Source: Planctomycetaceae bacterium
GTDB lineage: Bacteria; Planctomycetota; Planctomycetia; Planctomycetales; Planctomycetaceae
Assembly: GCA_947463775.1 (NCBI GenBank)
Contig: CANHVD010000213.1
Span: 1-8,835, forward strand
Reading direction: 5' to 3'
Length of the DNA stretch: 8,835 bases
Part shown: positions 1-6,828 of the stretch, one piece after another
Position numbering within the stretch: position 1 is the first letter of the stretch
Layout: the number at the start of each line of letters is the position of its first letter
The notes under the pieces: generated by a model
The model's input: only the letters and a program-made list of their open reading frames with translations
Database searches by the model: none
What the model was told of the DNA's origin: nothing
Program-made: the position numbers and the translations under genes

Positions 1-2
1 AC

Positions 3-656
<654 letters not shown>

Positions 657-675
657 TCGAAACTACAAGAAACAG

Positions 676-714
676 ACAGGCGCGCGTAGGATGACGCGAC
701 GCCTGTTTTTGTTT
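676..714 (+). terminator. Intrinsic terminator after tig
   Basis: ACAGGCG (676-682) pairs with CGCCTGT (700-706). The stem extends inward as CGCG (683-686) with CGCG (695-698) past a single bulged A, leaving an 8-base loop. A T-rich run (TTTTTGTTT, 706-714) follows directly. It lies 20 bases after the tig stop and separates tig from clpP1, so clpP1 should have its own promoter between about 715 and 790 or depend on read-through. Confidence 0.88.
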
Positions 715-735
715 ACAGACTGAATTCTGAAAATA

Positions 736-758
736 GTCCGGCCTGATTCAGCCCGGAC
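736..758. promoter_or_regulatory. Inverted repeat in the clpP1 upstream region
   Basis: GTCCGG (736-741) and CCGGAC (753-758) form a perfect 6-base inverted repeat around an 11-base spacer. The spacer contains the small palindrome CTGA-T-TCAG (743-751), and CTGAAT (720-725) is also inverted as ATTCAG (746-751). The site lies between the tig terminator and the clpP1 ribosome binding site, where a clpP promoter or 5' leader must be. It could be an operator or an mRNA hairpin. No convincing -35/-10 pair is visible, and I cannot match the repeat to a known regulator such as CtsR or HrcA. Confidence 0.3.
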
Positions 759-794
759 GATCCACGAAGAATAGTTCTCAGCAGGATAAAGCGA

Positions 795-1406
795 ATGAAG
801 GACCCGCGATTCGACTACATGCCAATGGCAGCCCGAGAATATTCGGCTCAACGTCAGATGACGGTCGGCGATCTGCTGCTTGACAATCGGATCATTTTCC
901 TGGACGGCCCGATTCACGACGGCAGCGCTAATCTGATCGTCATGAAGATGCTGTTCCTGCAGTCCGAGAATCGTCATCAGGACATTCATCTTTATATTAA
1001 CTCGCCGGGTGGCTCAGTCACCGCAACTCTCGCGATCTACGACATTATGCAGTTCGTAGAGTGCGACGTCGCCACTTACAGCGTTGGGCTATCAGCCAGC
1101 GGTGGGGCGATTCTTGTTGCTGGTGGAGCACCAGGAAAGCGGTTTGCTCTGAAGCATTCGAAGATCATGATCCACCAGCCTTACGGTCAGGTGGGTGGTC
1201 AGGTATCCGATATTGAAATTCAGGCTCGCGACATTCTGGCGGCTCGTCAGTTGCTGAACGAGATTCTGGCAGATCACACGAAGCAGCCGATCGAACGGAT
1301 CGCCAAGGATACTCAGCGCGATCACTACTTGAATGCGGTCGACGCCAAGGCTTATGGTCTGGTCGATGAGATTCTGGAACGCCCTCCTAAAGAAAAGAAG
1401 AAGTAG
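795..1406 (+). CDS. clpP1: ATP-dependent Clp protease proteolytic subunit, divergent copy (ClpP1)
   Basis: Serine peptidase subunit (family S14) that assembles into a two-ring barrel and degrades proteins fed by ClpX/ClpC/ClpA-type unfoldases in the cytoplasm. The 203 residues cover the full fold. The catalytic triad is complete: Ser102, His127 (MIHQPYG) and Asp176 (DTQRD), with spacings of 25 and 49 residues as in E. coli ClpP; the YINSPGGSV segment lies at 67-75. Two things differ from standard ClpP. The nucleophile sits in GLSASGGA instead of GQAASMGA, and the N-terminus lacks the usual R-x-x-DIYSRLL axial segment, having MTVGDLLLDNRII instead. The tail is lysine-rich (PPKEKKK). The ATG has a good ribosome binding site, AGGA at 783-786 with an 8-base spacer. 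clpP2 follows after 65 bases with no terminator between, so the two are probably co-transcribed and may form a mixed ClpP1P2 barrel (inference). Confidence 0.92.
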   Translation: MKDPRFDYMPMAAREYSAQRQMTVGDLLLDNRIIFLDGPIHDGSANLIVMKMLFLQSENRHQDIHLYINSPGGSVTATLAIYDIMQFVECDVATYSVGLSASGGAILVAGGAPGKRFALKHSKIMIHQPYGQVGGQVSDIEIQARDILAARQLLNEILADHTKQPIERIAKDTQRDHYLNAVDAKAYGLVDEILERPPKEKKK

Positions 1407-1471
1407 TTTGCTTCAACAGTAAATTGCTCGGACGGCTGTGCTGACTTCGAATCAAAAATCATCTCTGCGGG

Positions 1472-2068
1472 ATGCCGGATATGACAGTGCTTGTTCCTTA
1501 TGTCATTGAAAAAAATGGTCGCGACGAACGCGCGATGGATATTTACAGCCGTCTGCTGAAGGATCGCATCGTGATCCTGGGCAGCGGAGTGAACGATGAT
1601 GTGGCCAATAGCATCGTTGCTCAGTTGCTGTTTTTGCAGTTCGATGACCCCAAGGCTGATATTCATTTTTATATCAACAGCCCTGGCGGATCGATCACGG
1701 CAGGCATGGCGATTTACGACACGATGCAGTACATCAGTTGCGACGTGGCAACTTATTGCATTGGTCAGGCGGCCAGCATGGGTGCGATCCTGCTGACGGC
1801 GGGAACTCCTGGCAAGCGAAATGCTTTGCCAAACGCTCGCATCATGATTCACCAGCCACTCGCAGGCATGGAAGGTACGGCCACAGAGCTGGAAATTCAT
1901 GCCAAGGAAGTGCTGCGAATCAAGGGCAAGATGAACGATATCCTGCTCAAGCATACCGGCCAGACGCTGACGAAGATCGAAGAAGACACCGACCGCGACA
2001 ATTTCATGTCTGCAGACGAAGCCAAACAGTACAACCTGATTGACAATGTTCTGCAGAAACTGGGCTGA
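1472..2068 (+). CDS. clpP2: ATP-dependent Clp protease proteolytic subunit, canonical copy (ClpP2)
   Basis: Second ClpP peptidase subunit, very close to the classical bacterial form in its 198 residues. It keeps the N-terminal LVPYVIEKNGRDERAMDIYSRLLK region that forms the axial loops and entry pore, the YINSPGG segment (67-73), the canonical nucleophile motif GQAASMGA with Ser102, His127 in MIHQPLAG, and Asp176 in DTDRD. Residue numbers of the triad are the same as in the neighbouring ClpP1, which shows how co-linear the two are. The start is uncertain by three codons: the ATG at 1472 has GCGGG directly against it, whereas the ATG at 1481 (MTVLVPYV, 195 residues) has the G-rich stretch at a better distance and fits the family start well. 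It ends 36 bases before a strong terminator that closes the clpP1-clpP2 unit. No clpX follows. Assignment is confident. Confidence 0.94.
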   Translation: MPDMTVLVPYVIEKNGRDERAMDIYSRLLKDRIVILGSGVNDDVANSIVAQLLFLQFDDPKADIHFYINSPGGSITAGMAIYDTMQYISCDVATYCIGQAASMGAILLTAGTPGKRNALPNARIMIHQPLAGMEGTATELEIHAKEVLRIKGKMNDILLKHTGQTLTKIEEDTDRDNFMSADEAKQYNLIDNVLQKLG

Positions 2069-2104
2069 TCGATTATTGATCGTGCCCTGATACTGCCACA
2101 ATGC

Positions 2105-2137
2105 AAGCCGCCTCTGGTTTCCAGAGCGGCTTTTTTT
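2105..2137 (+). terminator. Intrinsic terminator after clpP2
   Basis: AAGCCGCCTCTGG (2105-2117) pairs with CCAGAGCGGCTT (2121-2132) around a TTT loop, with one bulged C in the left arm. The right arm runs into seven T (2131-2137). It closes the clpP pair. Only 27 bases remain before the nadB ATG, so the hairpin may also lie within, or at the start of, the nadB transcript. Confidence 0.88.
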
Positions 2138-2164
2138 GTCTCTTTCGTTTGACGAGCTTTCGCG

Positions 2165-3793
2165 ATGCAATCACGCACCATTCATGTTCCGTCAATGCGT
2201 CGATATCTGGTCCCGTTTGATCCCAAACGAGTGCCGCATCTGTTTACCGACGTGCTGGTCATTGGAGGCGGGATTGCCGGGATCCGAGCTGCTCTGGCTG
2301 TTGATCCTTCGTTACGAACCGTTGTGGTCACGAAAGATTCTCTGCAGCATTCCAATAGTGCGTATGCTCAGGGAGGAATTGCGGGGGTTCTGGATCCGCT
2401 GGATGATTTTTCCAACCATGTGGCCGACACGATCGCGGCTGGTAAAGGACTGTGTCACGAAGAAGTCGTTGAACTGGTGATCCGCGAGGCGCCGCAACGC
2501 ATTCGTGAGTTAAGTGCTTACGGTGCTGAGTTTGACAAGGTCGACGGGGAGCTGGCTCTGACATTGGAAGGCGGTCACAGTCATCCGCGAGTGGCCCATG
2601 CCCTGGGAGACGCGACGGGCCAGGAAGTCATGCGAGCGATGAACCGGCGCGCTTCCGAGGCCGCTCATATTGATATCTGGCCCAAGACGTTTACGCTCGA
2701 TCTGTTGACTCACGAAGGCATCTGTCGCGGTGCGTTGGTTTGGAATCCAAATCATGGTCGTACTTTTGTCTGGGCCAAGCAGACAATTCTCTGCACCGGC
2801 GGTGCGGGTGCATTGTATCGTGAAACCACGAATCCGCAGATTGCCACTGCAGACGGACACGCTGTTGCTCTTCGCGCTGGCTGTACTCTGCGCGATATGG
2901 AGTTTATGCAGTTCCATCCAACGGTGCTTTATATCGCAGGTAGTTCACGCTATCTGATCACAGAAGCGGTTCGTGGCGAAGGCGCACATCTGGTGGATTG
3001 CTTCGGGCATCGCTTCATGCACGATTACAACCCGGCCGGTGAACTTGCTCCCCGCGATGTGGTGAGCCAGGCGATTACTCAGCAGATGGCAAAGACAGCG
3101 CATCCCTGTGTTTATCTCGATCTGTCGCCAATTGAGGCCGACCGCATTCGCCTGCGGTTCCCGCACATTGGCAAAGTCTGTGCGGATTTTGGGTTGGATC
3201 TGACTCGAGACAAAGTGCCAGTCCGTCCCGGTGCCCATTATATGATCGGTGGCGTGACGACAGATCTCGATGGTCGAACAAGTTTGCCCGGACTGTGGGC
3301 GGCCGGCGAAGTGACTTCCAGCGGGTTACATGGCGCGAATCGATTGGCCAGCAATAGTCTTCTTGAAGGAGTCGTCTTTGGGCTTCGTTGTGGACGAAAT
3401 GCTTCGCAGGTGGCGATGAGCCAGCCCGATACATTCTCTGCACCACCGATCGAATCACGTCCAACCCGGGAGATTCTACGGGGCGATGAGCAACTGGACC
3501 TGACCGACATTCGGAATGCTCTGAGAAGCCTGATGTGGCGGAGCGTAGGTATCAGTCGCAACGAAACAGATCTTGCTGCGGCACGCCAGCAACTGGACTT
3601 CTGGGCGAACTATGTCTGCCGCAGAGATCTCAGCGAGCCGGCGGGCTGGGAACTGCAGAACATGATGTTAGTCGGACGAGCGATGGCCGCGGCGGCTTTG
3701 GAACGACGAGAAAGCCGGGGTGTACACGCTCGCAGTGACTTCCCGGAATCACTGGAGAGTCAGCGCGGTCATATCTGTGTTCTGCCAGAATAG
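2165..3793 (+). CDS. nadB: L-aspartate oxidase
   Basis: FAD-dependent flavoprotein that oxidises L-aspartate to iminoaspartate, which quinolinate synthase (NadA) condenses with dihydroxyacetone phosphate in de novo NAD synthesis; cytoplasmic. The 542 residues match the usual length. The N-terminal dinucleotide-binding motif DVLVIGGGIAG lies at 29-39 and the FAD-contact segment SAYAQGGIAG at 65-74. The substrate loop EGGHSH is at 135-140. Active-site residues recognisable from the family are His251 (MEFMQFHPT), Arg297 (ELAPRD), His358 (GAHYMIGG) and Arg393 (GLHGANRLASNS). These favour NadB over succinate dehydrogenase or fumarate reductase flavoprotein, and no iron-sulfur or membrane-anchor subunit gene is adjacent. 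The C-terminal helical domain (about 435-520) is complete. The ATG at 2165 is used; an in-frame ATG at 2195 (residue 11, MRRYLVPF) is an alternative, and neither has a strong ribosome binding site. nadA and nadC are not in the window. Confidence 0.95.
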   Translation: MQSRTIHVPSMRRYLVPFDPKRVPHLFTDVLVIGGGIAGIRAALAVDPSLRTVVVTKDSLQHSNSAYAQGGIAGVLDPLDDFSNHVADTIAAGKGLCHEEVVELVIREAPQRIRELSAYGAEFDKVDGELALTLEGGHSHPRVAHALGDATGQEVMRAMNRRASEAAHIDIWPKTFTLDLLTHEGICRGALVWNPNHGRTFVWAKQTILCTGGAGALYRETTNPQIATADGHAVALRAGCTLRDMEFMQFHPTVLYIAGSSRYLITEAVRGEGAHLVDCFGHRFMHDYNPAGELAPRDVVSQAITQQMAKTAHPCVYLDLSPIEADRIRLRFPHIGKVCADFGLDLTRDKVPVRPGAHYMIGGVTTDLDGRTSLPGLWAAGEVTSSGLHGANRLASNSLLEGVVFGLRCGRNASQVAMSQPDTFSAPPIESRPTREILRGDEQLDLTDIRNALRSLMWRSVGISRNETDLAAARQQLDFWANYVCRRDLSEPAGWELQNMMLVGRAMAAAALERRESRGVHARSDFPESLESQRGHICVLPE

Positions 3794-3955
3794 TGGAATC
3801 AATGGGGGGCATGGGAAGAGTGCGTCAAGTTGGGTGCTTTAGCAGACCTTGATTTGCGTACGGATTAGGCGCGCGCAACGTGCTGATTCCTTGCGAATCA
3901 TGCGGCCTGAGCCGACTAACCTCGCCTAACTGATCCGATCTTCTGTATCGTTCCT

Positions 3956-3967
3956 GCTGAATTCAGC
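3956..3967. promoter_or_regulatory. Perfect 12-base palindrome upstream of the GH57 gene
   Basis: GCTGAATTCAGC is a perfect palindrome in the 201-base gap (3794-3994) between nadB and the GH57 gene, 27 bases before the ATG. A weak -10-like hexamer TATCGT lies just before it (3946-3951) but has no good -35 partner. The same gap holds a second small inverted repeat, TGATTC (3884-3889) with GAATCA (3895-3900), which has no T-run and is not a terminator. The palindrome is suitably placed to be an operator for the glucan-acting gene. No regulator is identified. Confidence 0.3.
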
Positions 3968-3994
3968 GGTTTTACAGAATCTGGAGTTTGTTCC

Positions 3995-6232
3995 ATGGCG
4001 GGTTCAGTTCGGCTGGTCCTCACGTTTCACAATCATCAGCCGGTCGGAAATTTTGACGGCGTCTTTGAGCAGGCTTATCGCGACAGCTATCTGCCGTTTT
4101 TGGACGTGATGCAGGACTATCCGGAGATCCCGTTTGGTCTGCACACATCGGGCAGTCTGCTGGAGTGGCTGGAGCCGAATCATCCGGAGTATATCGATCG
4201 CCTCCGCAAGATGGTGGCCTCGTCGCAGGTCGAGATCATCGGCGGCGCGTTCTACGAGCCGATTCTGGCCAACATTCCTCGTCGAGACCGAATCGGGCAG
4301 ATTTCGACTTACACGCAGCACCTGAATCAGTTGTTCAATACCAACGTGCGCGGGATGTGGTTGCCGGAGCGAGTTTGGGAGCAGTCGTTTGCGAGTGATA
4401 TCGCGGCTGCCGGAATTCAATACACCATCATCGACGACTATCACTTCCGCTGCGCCGGCATTCCTCAGAATGAGCTGGCCGGTTACTACGTGACCGAGGA
4501 TGAAGGTCGCCTGCTGTTTGTATTTCCAGACAGTGAAAAGCTGCGTTACCTCGTTCCGTTTTCAAAACCGGAAGAGTGCATCGACTACCTTCGTGAAGTT
4601 GCGTCGCAGTATGACGATGCCGTCATTGTGTTTGGCGATGATGGCGAGAAGTTCGGATCGTGGCCGGAAACGTACAAGCATGTATATGAAGATCGCTGGC
4701 TGCGTAAGTTTCTGGATCTGCTGAGAGATAATGAATCCTGGCTGAAGGTGACAACTCCCTCCGGCGTGCTGGATCATGTCGCACCGATTGGACGATGCTA
4801 TCTTCCCGACGCCAGCTACCGTGAAATGACGGAGTGGGTTTTGCCTCCTGCAGCACAGAAAGAATTTGTCGCGTTGACGCGCATGAATGCGGATGATGCA
4901 GACTGGCAGCGACTGGTCCGGTTTACTCGAGGCGGCTTCTGGCGCAACTTCCGGACTCGTTATCCGGAAAGCAATGAGATGTACGCTCGCATGATCGACG
5001 TCAGTAATCGACTCGGTGTCATGCTGGCCGACCAGACGCTGGATGATGATCAGAGAGAACTCCTGATCGATGCTCGCACACATCTCTATCGCGGACAGTG
5101 TAATTGCAGCTACTGGCACGGAGCCTTTGGCGGCCTCTACTTGCCTCATCTTCGCAATGCGGTCTACCACGAGCTGATTGAAGCTGACACATTGCTGGAG
5201 CGAGTGACTCGCGAGCCCGGAGCGTGGGTTGATGTCGCTACGGCAGATTACAATCTCGACGCACGACAGGAAGTGAAGCTCAGCAATCATCGACTGGCCG
5301 CCTTTTTGTCACCGGCCACCGGTGGTCACATGTATGAGCTCGACGTGCGAGCGAACGGCGTCAATCTGCTGGCCACTTTGAATCGCCGTCCAGAACCGTA
5401 TCATCAGCGAATCATTGATTTCGGGCGTAACGTTGAGTCGGACGAAGATGCGGATCTGGCATCGATCTCACGTGATGTGAAATTCAAGCAACCGGATCTC
5501 GATAAGAGAATTGTCTACGACAACTGGCCACACAAGAGTCTTGTGGACCTGTTCCTGCAGCCTCAGTTGACCTTCGATGAGTTTCGTCGAGGCGAAGGCT
5601 TGATCGGTGATTTCGCGACGGGCACTTACGAAGCCAGTATTCGCAAGGGTGAGCAGAAGATTGCTGTCGAGATGCGTCGCCGTGGTGCCGTAAGCGGGCT
5701 GACGGGTGAGATTCGAAAGATTGTTGTGATGTCGGCAGATCGCCCGAACGAAATCCTGATTCAATATCAGGTATCGGGATTTGCGAAAGATGTTCCTCTG
5801 CATCTGGCCGTTGAGCTGAACTTTGCCGCGATGCCGGGCGGAGCGAACGATCGCTACTATTACGACAGCACGGGGCAGCGTCTGGGAACTCTGGATGCGA
5901 CTTTGGATCTTGCGAGCGCTGACCGTCTGAGCCTGGTCGACGAATGGCTGGGGCTGGATGTATCGATCGAGGCGTCTCGTGCAGGTGGCTTCTGGACAAT
6001 GCCGATCGAAACCATCAGCCAGTCAGAAGGTGGATTCGAAGCCGTGCATCAGAGTGTCTGTATCCTGCCACACTGGGAGTTCGTGATGCCGGAACAAGGA
6101 CCATGGGTCGTCGATCTGCGCGTGATTGTGGACTCCAGCGTCGCGGCCGCTCGAAAGCTGGCCAGCATTACACCTCGCGCCGTTATGACACCGGTGACAT
6201 CATCGGGAAGTTCAGCGCCAGTTGGTTCGTGA
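3995..6232 (+). CDS. GH57 glycoside hydrolase, 4-alpha-glucanotransferase/alpha-amylase type
   Basis: Retaining enzyme of glycoside hydrolase family 57 acting on alpha-1,4-glucans (glycogen, starch or maltodextrin). The 745 residues carry the five conserved GH57 regions in order: FHNHQP (11-16), GGAFYEP (83-89), GMWLPERVWE (120-129) with the nucleophile Glu125, FGDDGEKFG (213-221) holding the acid/base Asp of the 215-216 pair, and CNCSYWHGAFGG (369-380). After the N-terminal (beta/alpha)7 barrel (about 1-300), a helical segment corresponds to DUF1925 (about 305-395) and a beta-rich C-terminal part to DUF1926 (about 415-735). This is the layout of archaeal and bacterial 4-alpha-glucanotransferases such as that of Thermococcus litoralis, though this protein is somewhat longer. 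There is no signal peptide, so a cytoplasmic role in glycogen or maltodextrin turnover is inferred. The start is supported by GGAG at 3983-3986 with an 8-base spacer. Transferase and hydrolase activity cannot be told apart by sequence. No other glycogen gene is adjacent. Confidence 0.9.
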   Translation: MAGSVRLVLTFHNHQPVGNFDGVFEQAYRDSYLPFLDVMQDYPEIPFGLHTSGSLLEWLEPNHPEYIDRLRKMVASSQVEIIGGAFYEPILANIPRRDRIGQISTYTQHLNQLFNTNVRGMWLPERVWEQSFASDIAAAGIQYTIIDDYHFRCAGIPQNELAGYYVTEDEGRLLFVFPDSEKLRYLVPFSKPEECIDYLREVASQYDDAVIVFGDDGEKFGSWPETYKHVYEDRWLRKFLDLLRDNESWLKVTTPSGVLDHVAPIGRCYLPDASYREMTEWVLPPAAQKEFVALTRMNADDADWQRLVRFTRGGFWRNFRTRYPESNEMYARMIDVSNRLGVMLADQTLDDDQRELLIDARTHLYRGQCNCSYWHGAFGGLYLPHLRNAVYHELIEADTLLERVTREPGAWVDVATADYNLDARQEVKLSNHRLAAFLSPATGGHMYELDVRANGVNLLATLNRRPEPYHQRIIDFGRNVESDEDADLASISRDVKFKQPDLDKRIVYDNWPHKSLVDLFLQPQLTFDEFRRGEGLIGDFATGTYEASIRKGEQKIAVEMRRRGAVSGLTGEIRKIVVMSADRPNEILIQYQVSGFAKDVPLHLAVELNFAAMPGGANDRYYYDSTGQRLGTLDATLDLASADRLSLVDEWLGLDVSIEASRAGGFWTMPIETISQSEGGFEAVHQSVCILPHWEFVMPEQGPWVVDLRVIVDSSVAAARKLASITPRAVMTPVTSSGSSAPVGS

Positions 6233-6373
6233 GGGAAAAAATCCTAAGCTATCAAAAGCATTGAGCCTTTTGGCAAAAGATGGATGGTGGAAACGAGCCG
6301 CATGTCTGCGTTCTGCTCTTCGCGTCGAGCAGCTGCGCAGGTAATCGCTGAACTCGGATGCCGGGAACGCATA

Positions 6374-6639
6374 TTCGCTGCGGCCGAGAATAGCCAACGC
6401 TTTTTCAGCACGTCACGCGCGACGCGACGAAGTCAGTTCTCAAACTCACGGACTCGCACTTCGAGCGAACTTGCGACTGGTCCGCTTTGGGCCGGTCGTT
6501 CCAGTTTCCAGTGATACAGAATCTTCACGTTAAGCAATCCAAGCCTCTCCATGACCGATTGCGCGGTGTGACGATCCAGCATCATTTGCAGGGCGTCTTC
6601 CTTGAACTCATTTCCATAGCGTCGACGCGTGTCTTTCAA
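6374..6639 (-). pseudogene. Decayed IS3-family transposase orfA
   Basis: Remnant of the small DNA-binding OrfA of an IS3-type insertion sequence. From a TTG at 6639 the reading gives MKDTRRRYGNEFKEDALQ..., the typical start of the helix-turn-helix OrfA proteins (basic RRRY, then EFK-DA, a SVMERLGL recognition-helix region and YHWK). It then reads PVASSLEVRVREFEN and meets a TGA at 6435-6433 where intact homologues continue into a leucine-zipper helix. Beyond the stop the same frame goes on with LRRVARDVLKK (to 6400), and the expected ALAILGRSE appears in the -1 frame (6400-6374). That shift falls at G-AAAAAG (6406-6400), where many IS3 elements have an A6G slippery site: either a base was lost, or this is a relic of programmed frameshifting. 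No orfB/integrase catalytic domain follows. The internal stop makes it non-functional. The ends of the element could not be found. Confidence 0.75.
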
Positions 6640-6828
6640 CGTCGATACAGCTTTCTTCTAAGCCCTCTTCAAGGTCCTTTCTGTGGCTCAGAATAAGGGA
6701 CTCATCTGTCCCTGAAACCTGCAGCACCTCACAGAGCGTCAGGCTGTCGAGTTCGGCGTTCGTTAACTTAATGTCTTCTAGAACTTGTTGTCAGGTGCAT
6801 AGCGCGGCAGGATCAAGGATTTGGCGGT
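6640..6828. other. Stretch between IS3 remnant and zinc-ribbon gene, no clear gene
   Basis: Together with 6233-6373, this flanks the transposase remnant. On the - strand a frame is open from 6790 down to a TGA at 6610-6608 (60 codons). It reads as a fairly protein-like acidic peptide (QQVLEDIKLTNAELDSL..., then ...DESLILSHRKDLEEG...) and overlaps the start of the orfA remnant, but it has no ATG, GTG or TTG start. It may be a gene fragment cut by the insertion or simply chance. No transcription terminator with a T-run follows the zinc-ribbon gene here. Confidence 0.3.
6696..6713. repeat. Inverted repeat beside the IS3 remnant
   Basis: AGGGAC (6696-6701) and GTCCCT (6708-6713) form a perfect 6-base stem with a 6-base loop, TCATCT, about 57 bases upstream of the orfA remnant start. 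It might mark the outer end of the former insertion sequence, but no matching partner end or target-site duplication is visible on the other side. Confidence 0.3.

Noticed and set aside
2040..2045. Perfect TTGACA inside the end of clpP2 as the nadB -35 box
   Set aside because: No -10-like hexamer at 16-18 bases downstream; probably coding coincidence.
1352..2170. 272-codon - strand open frame
   Set aside because: Fully antisense to clpP2, which has unmistakable family motifs.
4562..5290. 242-codon - strand open frame
   Set aside because: Antisense to the GH57 catalytic region and without any recognisable motif.
6253..6272. CAAAAG/CTTTTG inverted repeat after the GH57 gene as a terminator
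   Set aside because: Short A/T-rich stem with an 8-base loop and no T-run after it.
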